30,370 nucleotides of DNA from DATEEG01 sp035525055. Lineage in GTDB: Bacteria; Actinomycetota; Acidimicrobiia; Spongiisociales; ZC4RG35. The translations under genes and the position numbers were made by a program. The stretch spans positions 1 to 30,370 of the forward strand of contig DATLEZ010000072.1 of assembly GCA_035525055.1 (NCBI GenBank), read 5' to 3'. This document shows positions 6,626 to 13,548 of the stretch, one piece after another. The notes beneath the pieces are model-generated. The model was not told the origin of the DNA. It saw nothing but the letters and a program-made list of their open reading frames with translations, and ran no database searches. Positions within the stretch are counted from its first letter, which is position 1. The number at the start of each line of letters is the position of its first letter.

Positions 6626-9094
6626 ATGGCTGATCAGGATTTCGATGAGGACGAGGTCGAGGAGCGCGTCCGGGAAGCCGCTCGCCGGGCGCTGGCCGGT
6701 GGACCCATGCGTTGGGTGGATCTGTTCGAGGAGTGCGCGTCGGTGCCGGGATTCGCTGCCCTGGGCGAGTTGTACGACGTCGGACCCGAGGAAATGCTCG
6801 AGGAGATCCTGGCCACCACCGACGAATTGTGGCACTCCGAATCGGGTCTCAGCGCTCGGACCGACCTGCTCTTGGACGGGCGGGTCTTCACCCACCGCCT
6901 GACCGCCAACGAGATCGCCGTCGGGGTCGTCCCCGTATCGCCCGACCTGGAGGCCCTCGACTGGGGGATGGAGAGTCTCAGGCTGGAGACCGGGGGGATG
7001 GTCCACGTCGAATTCTCCCAGGCGGATGGTGACGGACTCGATCGGGACGGCTCGCTGGTCGGTCCCGAAGGTTGGCTGGCAGGGTTCGACCCTGGCCAAA
7101 TCGTCGGGTTCCGGCGAAGCGGCGGCAGTCTCCGGCTGGAACCGGCCGCAACGGTCGGGGGAGGGCGAGCCGAGGCCTCGGCCCTGGGGGCGGCCTTTGG
7201 GCCTCGACAGCCCGAGCCGGGGGTGGGAGGGGAGCTGTACGAGCTGATACTTAATGCCCTGGTCGACCATTCCGACCTGTTTCGCCACCCGGTGGTTCCG
7301 GTCGGCGAACTCCTCCCACCCGCCGGTCTGGAGTTGGTCGGCGGCTTCGTCGGTCCCGTCGGGGAGCCCTGGGAGTCACCGGCGGTGGTCTCCCAACGCC
7401 ACCGGCTGCTCAAAGTGAGCGAGGAGTGGGGATTCTCCGATTGTTGCCAGGAGGCGATGGAGCGGGTCTTGGAGTCCTGGTCCAACTATGTCGCGGCCCG
7501 CACGCCACCCGGGATCGAGATCGGCCAAGATCTTCAGCACGGGTCCGTGGCCTCGGCCTTCGCCGATTGGGTGCTGAATGAGTTCGACCACGGCTCCCCG
7601 CACCTGGTGGGCTTCGTCGACACCTTGATCGCGAGCACCGGACGGAAGTCGGCCCCGGCCCATTATCTAAGAGCTCTCAACTACGAGCGCGATCGTGCGA
7701 CCCTGGCGGCCGAGGCGGATCTGGAGACGGCGGTGCTGATCGACCCCGGGTTTTCCCCGGCGGCTTTCGAACTGGCCGCCTACCTCGCCGACCGCGGCGA
7801 CGGGCCGGGGGCCCTGCGTATGCTGCGGTTGGCCGGAATCGAGTCGGAGCATCCGGAGCTTGCCTATGTGGCGGACCTCTTTTCCAAGCGGCCGGGGGTG
7901 GGGCGCAACGACCCTTGTCCCTGCGGGTCGGGTCGCAAATACAAGGTGTGCTGTCAGATTCATCCCCGCTTATCCGACCGCCAGCAGATCGCCTGGCTGG
8001 TGAACCGGCTGGTGAGATACGCGCACCGCCCCCATCGCCGCCACAGGGTTGTGGGCATCGCCTCCTCGGCGATGATCGACGACTGGGATATACAGGATCT
8101 GGCCGCCCGGGTCCAGGATCCCTTCATCGTCGACCTGGCCATCTTCGAAGGGGGCACCCTCGAGGAGTACATCGAGGAGAGGGGGATGCTGCTATCCCAG
8201 ACCGACCGCGACCTCCTCGACCTCTTCCTGATCTCCGAGCGCCGGCTCTGGGAGGTCACGACAACCACCCCCGGCGCCGCCATCGGGCTGCGTGACACCA
8301 AGACCGGCGACCAGGTGGAAGTTGACGAACAGGAAGGTTCCCGCCATCTCCAAGTCGGGGAATATGTGCTGGCCCGGGTGGTGGCGGCCTTCGATACCTT
8401 TTTCCTGGTCGGGATGCCCTTGCGGGTGGACCTCCGGCATCGAACTCAGCTGATCGAGCTGCTCGACTCCTCCTACGGCGCCGATGACCTGGCCGGGTGG
8501 CTGGGCTGGTCCTCGGCCCCACCCCACCTCTCCAATCGGGAGGGCGAGGACCTGGTCATCTGCACCATCCACCTCGAGCCGGGACTGGGCGGCTGGGACG
8601 CGCTCACCCGCCAGCTCAACCGACTGTACGAGGCGGATGGTTCGGGCTGGACCGAGTACCACGAGCTGTCGGCGGATGAGCGGATCATCCGGGCCCGGCT
8701 GCGCAGGGAAGGCGACCAGCTCGTGGTCGAGACCAACTCGGTGGAACGGATGGAGCGGATCCGGGAATCACTTCGCGGCGCCGTGGTAGTTGGCGAAGAA
8801 CGCCGGCCCGCCACCACCTTCAAGCAGATAAATGCGCTGGCCCTTCCGGAGGACCGATTGACACCGGCCGCCATCGACCCCGAGACCGAAAAGTTCATGG
8901 CCGAGTTCTTGGACCAGGCGGAGGATCGTTGGATGGACGAGATGGTGCCGGCGCTGGCCGGGATGACTCCCCGGCAGGCGGCCGACGACCCCACTCTGCG
9001 AGGGGACCTGGTGGCGTTGCTTCGCTCTTTTGAGGGACGGGTGGGCGGATTCGACGCGGCCCGGCTGCGGGAAAAACTGGGTTTGAACAAGTGA
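6626..9094 (+). CDS. Large SEC-C motif protein of unknown function
   Basis: An 822-residue protein, presumably cytoplasmic since no signal or membrane segment is seen. The recognisable element is a SEC-C zinc-binding motif at about residues 425-443: GRNDPCPCGSGRKYKVCC, with the CxC...CC ligands. It normally sits at the end of SecA and other proteins, but here it is central. The stretch before it (about 345-420: YLRALNYERDRATLAAEADLE..., AAFELAAYLADRGD, ALRMLRLAG) looks like TPR-type helical hairpins. The N-terminal 100 residues (MRWVDLFEE...LGELYDVGPEEMLEEIL) look helical, and the 380 residues after the motif match nothing I recognise. It stands alone, with no SD sequence visible. A short fragment of a related gene lies at 10216-10291. 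Confidence 0.85.
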   Translation: MADQDFDEDEVEERVREAARRALAGGPMRWVDLFEECASVPGFAALGELYDVGPEEMLEEILATTDELWHSESGLSARTDLLLDGRVFTHRLTANEIAVGVVPVSPDLEALDWGMESLRLETGGMVHVEFSQADGDGLDRDGSLVGPEGWLAGFDPGQIVGFRRSGGSLRLEPAATVGGGRAEASALGAAFGPRQPEPGVGGELYELILNALVDHSDLFRHPVVPVGELLPPAGLELVGGFVGPVGEPWESPAVVSQRHRLLKVSEEWGFSDCCQEAMERVLESWSNYVAARTPPGIEIGQDLQHGSVASAFADWVLNEFDHGSPHLVGFVDTLIASTGRKSAPAHYLRALNYERDRATLAAEADLETAVLIDPGFSPAAFELAAYLADRGDGPGALRMLRLAGIESEHPELAYVADLFSKRPGVGRNDPCPCGSGRKYKVCCQIHPRLSDRQQIAWLVNRLVRYAHRPHRRHRVVGIASSAMIDDWDIQDLAARVQDPFIVDLAIFEGGTLEEYIEERGMLLSQTDRDLLDLFLISERRLWEVTTTTPGAAIGLRDTKTGDQVEVDEQEGSRHLQVGEYVLARVVAAFDTFFLVGMPLRVDLRHRTQLIELLDSSYGADDLAGWLGWSSAPPHLSNREGEDLVICTIHLEPGLGGWDALTRQLNRLYEADGSGWTEYHELSADERIIRARLRREGDQLVVETNSVERMERIRESLRGAVVVGEERRPATTFKQINALALPEDRLTPAAIDPETEKFMAEFLDQAEDRWMDEMVPALAGMTPRQAADDPTLRGDLVALLRSFEGRVGGFDAARLREKLGLNK

Positions 9095-9245
9095 ATTGCA
9101 TCGAGCGGGGGTGGGTTCAACTGATGATCAAGTGTTCGCAGTGGAACGGTATGACAGGACTCGGGTGGCGCTGTTGACCGCGAAATAGCCGGAGCGATCA
9201 TCGCAGGCGGTTGACGCCTCTGAGGTAGCCATGCTCGCCGTGCAA

Positions 9246-9669
9246 TCAGCCCTCTTTGCTCAAATGCCCGGCGAGCTGCTGGCGGAAGTTGTCCAGGTCA
9301 TCGACCCGAGACGTCAACACCTCTATCACCCGCCGGTCGTCCACGCTGGCGTAATGGTGGACAAGAAGGTTGCGGAACCTGGCGGCAGCCTCAAGGGCGG
9401 CGGCGACATCTTTGAGAGGAGTTCGGCTTCGCCGAGGATGGTGAACACCTCGGAGAAGGTGTCGGTGCCTGCAGGCCCTGGGAGGCGATCACATGCCGAC
9501 CGGCATTGATCGCGGCCTCGATTGCCACGACGAGACCGTACTTCACCGCGTGCATCCGATCGTGATCGGCCAGGAGTTGGTCCACGTCGATCTTCGCCAA
9601 CCGACGGAGGTGCTTCTCTTCCTCGGCGATCCGATCGAGGAGTTGGCGGATCCGACTTGGATCGACCAT
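9246..9669 (-). pseudogene. HEPN (DUF86-type) toxin gene broken by two frameshifts
   Basis: The protein can be followed in three frames. Starting at ATG 9669, frame one reads MVDPSRIRQLLDRI...GLVVAIEAAINAGRHVIASQGL. Near 9465-9470 it continues in a second frame as TDTFSEVFTILGEAE, and near 9415-9425 in a third as PLKDVAAALEAAARFRNLLVHHYASVDDRRVIEVL, ending at TGA 9246. Joined, this is a complete HEPN/DUF86 protein of about 140 residues, including the catalytic-type RxxxxH motif (RNLLVH). Each shift equals a 1-nt loss. Its start overlaps the stop of the MNT partner by one base. Either the toxin has been inactivated or the assembly has two indel errors. Confidence 0.85.
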
Positions 9670-10094
9670 CAGAGGTGGCGGTCAGCATGGGCGCGGATCA
9701 GCTCCTCGTCGAGAAGTCGGGCCCCACGATCGAAGTCGGTGAACTCTCGGAAGGTAAGGCTTTCGTACCGAACTCGAGCTGGCTCGTCCTTCGAGTAGAG
9801 GGCCTTGCCCTCTCGCACCACCCGGCCGGCGAGGGGTAGCGGTGCTTCGTTGAGGATCACAATCTCGACAAGGTGTCTTACTTCGGCGGCCATTTCGAGA
9901 TCACGGGCGATGCGCAGCGACAGTTCGAGGTAGCCGCTCGGGGGCACCGAGTCCTCGATCATTACCGCCACATCTACATCGGACTCGCGGTCGGCGGCGG
10001 CGCCCACCTGTGAGCCAAAAAGATAGGCGAAAGCTACCGGTTCGTTGACAAACACCCGGCTAGCCGCCTCCCGCAGCTTGGTAATGATCTCCAC
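9669..10094 (-). CDS. MNT-type minimal nucleotidyltransferase antitoxin
   Basis: A 141-residue minimal nucleotidyltransferase of the MNT family, the antitoxin half of a HEPN/MNT module. The nucleotidyltransferase signature is intact: YLFGSQVGAAADRESDVDVAV, the GS...DxD catalytic arrangement near residues 25-45; known family members inactivate HEPN partners by adding AMP groups. The GTG start at 10094 is supported by a TACCAT -10 box exactly 6 nt upstream and by the lack of any SD. The stop shares one base with the HEPN ATG (TGATG). The partner toxin is frameshifted, leaving an apparently orphaned antitoxin. Confidence 0.9.
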   Translation of the reverse strand: MEIITKLREAASRVFVNEPVAFAYLFGSQVGAAADRESDVDVAVMIEDSVPPSGYLELSLRIARDLEMAAEVRHLVEIVILNEAPLPLAGRVVREGKALYSKDEPARVRYESLTFREFTDFDRGARLLDEELIRAHADRHL

Positions 10095-10106
10095 CAGCCA
10101 ATGGTA
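10095..10106 (-). promoter_or_regulatory. -10 box for leaderless start of the MNT gene
   Basis: On the minus strand TACCAT (10106-10101) is followed by the 6-nt TGGCTG and then GTG at 10094. This matches the spacing seen at several other genes in the window. No clear -35 was found. Confidence 0.5.
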
Positions 10107-10215
10107 CGGTGCCGAACGCCGAGGCGTCGTAACGCCCTCGCGATTGGAGCGGGTGATCTCTTCTCGTTTGGAATCGAAGGTTCTCGTCCATTTTCTCCCC
10201 CTTCCGCTCGACTTT

Positions 10216-10291
10216 CCCCCGCCTGACCAATCGGGAGGGCGAGGACCTGGCGATCTGCACCATCCACTTTGAGCCGGGGCCGGGCTGGGTG
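10216..10291 (+). pseudogene. Fragment of a second SEC-C protein gene
   Basis: About 76 bp closely matches 8521-8596 inside the SEC-C gene. In the matching frame it encodes RLTNREGEDLAICTIHFEPG against HLSNREGEDLVICTIHLEPG, with changes that mostly keep the reading frame and conserve residues. It is therefore a remnant of a diverged paralogue rather than a fresh copy. Nothing else recognisable was found in the 463-bp stretch from 10107 to 10569, which is otherwise non-coding in appearance. Confidence 0.7.
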
Positions 10292-10569
10292 CGACGTTCT
10301 ATACCGCGGACCGGGGGTTCGCCCGCTTCGAGGGTTAACGGTGGCAACACCCTCTTGATTGAGCGGGCCTCCAACCTCCTCCTGCTTGTGGCGAACGGCA
10401 GGTCCCGCACCTTCACCGGGCCGCACCTTCAGACGCCGGCTTCTGGGAAACAAGAAATGGCTGGTCGGACTACCTTGACGGCTCCGCAGCGGGTGGTTTG
10501 TTGGGGAATCTGTCACAGGCAATTCGTACGATCTGGCTCGCGTGAACTTTGACAAATCGGAAAGGGCGA

Positions 10570-11367
10570 ATGGCTGACAACAAACCGACCATGGAGGGCG
10601 CACTTGATGAAGCTCGGAGATCGGCGCTAGAGGTGACGTCGCAGGCCGGCAGGCTCGTCGCGGCGGGTAAGAAGGCAGCCAAGGCGGCAGAAGTTGGAGA
10701 TCTGAAAGCTCTTCGTCAAGTCCTGGCAAGCCTGGTCGACATCGCCGATCAGGCTGGTGAAGCGGCCGTCCGCGCCGCGGGCGGCTGGGCTTTTGCGACC
10801 GAAAACGATGAAGAGGAATACCTAGGCGATGGCCGGTATCAGAAGGAGCTCCTGACGGCTGCCAAGGACGCCAAGGTCGGTCTGTTCCCGGTCGAAGGTG
10901 TGTTGGCATGCTTTCCGTCATTGGTGCGCATCAATGCCAAAGACCGAGCGGTGGCTATCGATCGCAAGCCATTTCGCTTCGTGAGGCCGAGCTACCTGGT
11001 GGCTCACCTGAGAGCGGTGCAGAACAAACCCGGCCGGTTCAACCCAGGGGCACTTCTCGAATCGCTCCATTCGGCCTACGAGCTCGGCTTGGCGAAGAAG
11101 AAAGGCGCCGGGAAGGTGGCCTCGCTGATGGATCTCTACAAGATCCTGACCCTTCTCCCGACCGTCAAGAAGGACTACAGCCACCAAGAGTTCGCCCGCG
11201 ATCTCTATCTCCTGGAGGAGAGCGGTGTCGTCGAGACCAGGAGCGGCGCCCGAATCCGGTTCCATGCAGCGACCGGGACTAAGAGCCCCGGTCAGGTCAT
11301 GCGAATCGTTAATCGCAACGGCACGGAGCGGCTCTATTCCGCGGTCGAGTTCGAGGGAGGTGGATGA
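10570..11367 (+). CDS. Unknown protein, first gene of the BrxD-SNF2 operon
   Basis: A 265-residue protein I do not recognise. ATG at 10570 follows a purine-rich GGAAAGGG and is preferred over an in-frame TTG at 10549. The first 70 residues are Ala-rich and helical (ALDEARRSALEVTSQAGRLVAAGKKAAKAAEVGDLKALRQVL), possibly a coiled coil. The middle has a conserved-looking core (FPVEGVLACFPSLVRIN...RKPFRFVRPSYLVAHL). The C-terminal 80 residues (SLMDLYKILTLLP...HQEFARDLYLLEESGVVETRSGARIRFHA) resemble a winged-helix fold. A DNA-recognition or assembly role is possible but unproven. The stop overlaps the next start by 4 nt (ATGA). Confidence 0.8.
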   Translation: MADNKPTMEGALDEARRSALEVTSQAGRLVAAGKKAAKAAEVGDLKALRQVLASLVDIADQAGEAAVRAAGGWAFATENDEEEYLGDGRYQKELLTAAKDAKVGLFPVEGVLACFPSLVRINAKDRAVAIDRKPFRFVRPSYLVAHLRAVQNKPGRFNPGALLESLHSAYELGLAKKKGAGKVASLMDLYKILTLLPTVKKDYSHQEFARDLYLLEESGVVETRSGARIRFHAATGTKSPGQVMRIVNRNGTERLYSAVEFEGGG

Positions 11368-12329
11368 TGGGTTTGGGGCTGACGTCCTGGCTCGAGCTGC
11401 TTGGCGCGGAGTATCTCGACGCCTACATCAGGGATGGCGGCGCCGCGGTCAAGTTCGCCTTGGTGGGCGACGAGGGGGCGGCCGAGAAAGTCACGTCCGA
11501 GGTGAAGCAGCGGGCCGGTGACCGTGGTTACCAGGTGGCCCTGGTCGATGCTGCCGCCACCAAAGTGCATATGACTCACGATCTGTTCTTCGCCGTTGCC
11601 CGCCAGATTCCGTGGAACTCACTCGTACGCGACTTCCTGACCACGACCTATCAGCAAATGGGCTATCAGATCGAACAGGGCGACTTAGAAATCGAAGCTG
11701 TTGCTTCTGCCAATGGCATTGAGCATGCCCTGCTCCGAGCCGAGCTCAGGAAGACCTTGCAGTCGAAGCTCATCTGGCGTCGCGATGCCCTCGCCAAGGA
11801 CTTCCGCTGGGCGATGTTCGGGTTCTGCGCCGGGCAAGCCGGATTGATTCCCGACACCGACATTTCCGCGATCGAGGACTGGCTCACGGGGGATCTGCGT
11901 CGTATCAGCGGATTGAAGCATTTCCAGATCTTTCGCAAGATCGCACGACATAATGCCAGCGCCATGCTGGCCTCGCTCGGCACCTGGTGTCGGATGGCGG
12001 GGTCAGCCGGTCTCGTGGTCGTCGTGGACATTCGCCAACTTGCCGTTGCCAAGCGAACCGAGACCTCGGCCGAGTCGGTGTACTACACCCCGGCATCGCT
12101 CATGCAGTGTTACGAAGTTCTGCGCCAACTCATCGACGACACCGATCAGCTCACCGGCACCCTCTGCCTCGTGATCGCTGATGCAGGTTTCCTCGACATC
12201 GATAGCAAGAGGGGAGTCACCAAATACCGGGCACTGCTCGAGAGGGTCTGGCCCGACGTGCGGATCCGAGGCGCTCAGAATCCGCTGTCTGCCCTTGTCT
12301 CCTTCGATCCGGCCGGGGACGGGGAATGA
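11364..12329 (+). CDS. ATPase-like protein lacking a P-loop, second gene of the BrxD-SNF2 operon
   Basis: A 321-residue protein organised like an AAA/STAND-type ATPase but without a Walker A motif. Where the phosphate loop would be expected it reads KFALVGDEGAAEKV (residues 30-43), with no GK[ST]. Later hydrophobic strands resemble Walker B and sensor strands: GLVVVVDIRQLAV near 218-230 and LCLVIADAGFLDID near 268-281, followed by a conserved-looking LLERVWPDVR. The stretch VDAAATKVHMTHDLFFAVARQIPW recalls BrxC/BrxD-type ATPases, so it may be a catalytically dead partner of the next gene product (inference). GGGAGGTGG precedes the start; ATG 11364 and 11367 are both possible. The stop overlaps the next ATG by 4 nt. 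Confidence 0.8.
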   Translation: MMGLGLTSWLELLGAEYLDAYIRDGGAAVKFALVGDEGAAEKVTSEVKQRAGDRGYQVALVDAAATKVHMTHDLFFAVARQIPWNSLVRDFLTTTYQQMGYQIEQGDLEIEAVASANGIEHALLRAELRKTLQSKLIWRRDALAKDFRWAMFGFCAGQAGLIPDTDISAIEDWLTGDLRRISGLKHFQIFRKIARHNASAMLASLGTWCRMAGSAGLVVVVDIRQLAVAKRTETSAESVYYTPASLMQCYEVLRQLIDDTDQLTGTLCLVIADAGFLDIDSKRGVTKYRALLERVWPDVRIRGAQNPLSALVSFDPAGDGE

Positions 12330-13534
12330 ACTCCCTCGACGCCCGGCGCGCAATCGAAGCGCTCCGCTCCGGGGTGCCGAGTGCGGCGGCCGTACGCGAG
12401 ATCGGTTGTGGCCAGCCGCTGCTGGAGCGTCGGTTTCGAGAGGTGCTGGCCAAGTCGGATCTTGACGGGGGAATGCTCGTGCGGGCCGGGTACGGAGAGG
12501 GAAAATCTCACTTTCTTACCTGCCTCGAGCGGGAAGCCCTCGACGCGGGGTATGCCGCCAGCAGGCTTGTGATCAGCAAATCGATACCCCTTTCCGACCC
12601 CGCCAAGCTACTCAGCGCGGCTGCGGAAGGGTTGCGGGTGGGCGTCGACGTGGGCCGCGGCTTGGACGAGGTCCAGGATCGGCTGATCTCGAGGCTTGAC
12701 TCGCCCCAATTCGTCGACTTCAAGGTATCGCTGGAGCGCGACGGTCTCTTCGATTCACGGTTCCCGGCCACAGTGGCTCTGTTCGAGGACAGTAAGGACG
12801 ATGAATTTCGAGACCGGATCCTTCGGTTCTGGGCGGGCGACGCTTTGACCGTAGGTGATATCCGCCGCGGGCTCAGAGGTATGGGCATGGCTGCCTCCTA
12901 CACACTGGCTCCGATTAGGACTCGAGACCTGGCCATCCAGAAGCTGGCCTTCATCCCCGCCCTGATGAAAGCTGCGGGGTTGGAAGGTTGGGTGCTCTTG
13001 ATCGACGAGGTCGAACTCGTAGGGCAATACTCCCGACTACAGCGGGCCCGTTCCTATGCCGAGCTCGTCCGACTACTGACCGATGTGCCCGGCATCACCA
13101 CGGTGGCGGCGATCAGCTCGGATTTCTCCCAGGCGGTTCTGGACGCCAAAGGCGACCGCGACGGCCTTGCTGCCTATCTGGAAGGTCGCTATCCCGAACT
13201 CATCGGACCGGCCGAGAAAGGGATGGAGCTCATCGACCGCGCCGATCTGTTCGAAGTGCCTGGCGAAGACAGCCGGAAGAGGGCCTTCTCGGCCCTCCGA
13301 CGTCTCCATGGTGACGCCTACGGCTGGCAGCCACCGGAGATCACCTGGCCGGAGACCGTTGGCGTCACTCCCATGAGAACCTACGTGCGGGCCTGGATAA
13401 GTGCCTGGGATATGAGGCGACTCAACCCCGGGACCAGGCATGACGAGGCTGGATTCGAGATAAGTCCGCCGATTCTCGACTACGGAGAGTCGGAGAAACT
13501 CGATTCCTCAGCTCGCGACGACCCGAATTCCTGA
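12326..13534 (+). CDS. BrxD-like ATPase (BREX BrxC/BrxD, DUF2791 P-loop family)
   Basis: A 402-residue P-loop ATPase related to BREX BrxD. The N-terminus is diagnostic: RRAIEALRSGVPSAAAVREIGCGQPLLERRF, then Walker A GYGEGKS at residues 55-61 followed by HFL, then LVISKSIPLSDPAKLL near 81-95. Walker B is GWVLLIDEVELVG at about 221-233, and TTVAAISSDF is a likely sensor. All catalytic motifs look intact. In BREX this ATPase works beside PglX, PglZ and helicase genes, none of which except a helicase is present here. It is coupled by ATGA overlap to the preceding gene and lies 14 bp before the helicase gene. The operon may be an independent anti-phage system (inference). Confidence 0.88.
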   Translation: MNSLDARRAIEALRSGVPSAAAVREIGCGQPLLERRFREVLAKSDLDGGMLVRAGYGEGKSHFLTCLEREALDAGYAASRLVISKSIPLSDPAKLLSAAAEGLRVGVDVGRGLDEVQDRLISRLDSPQFVDFKVSLERDGLFDSRFPATVALFEDSKDDEFRDRILRFWAGDALTVGDIRRGLRGMGMAASYTLAPIRTRDLAIQKLAFIPALMKAAGLEGWVLLIDEVELVGQYSRLQRARSYAELVRLLTDVPGITTVAAISSDFSQAVLDAKGDRDGLAAYLEGRYPELIGPAEKGMELIDRADLFEVPGEDSRKRAFSALRRLHGDAYGWQPPEITWPETVGVTPMRTYVRAWISAWDMRRLNPGTRHDEAGFEISPPILDYGESEKLDSSARDDPNS

Positions 13535-13548
13535 GGACGGGCCTAAGA

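Noticed and set aside
9095..9245. Possible small gene or RNA between the SEC-C and HEPN loci
   Set aside because: No reading frame with a plausible start or homology and no clear promoter or hairpin was seen.
10034..10921. 295-codon minus-strand frame spanning the gap before the BrxD-like operon
   Set aside because: It overlaps both the MNT gene and the first operon gene in the wrong frame, is Pro/Arg/Ser-rich, and the only homologous part (10216-10291) belongs to the plus strand.
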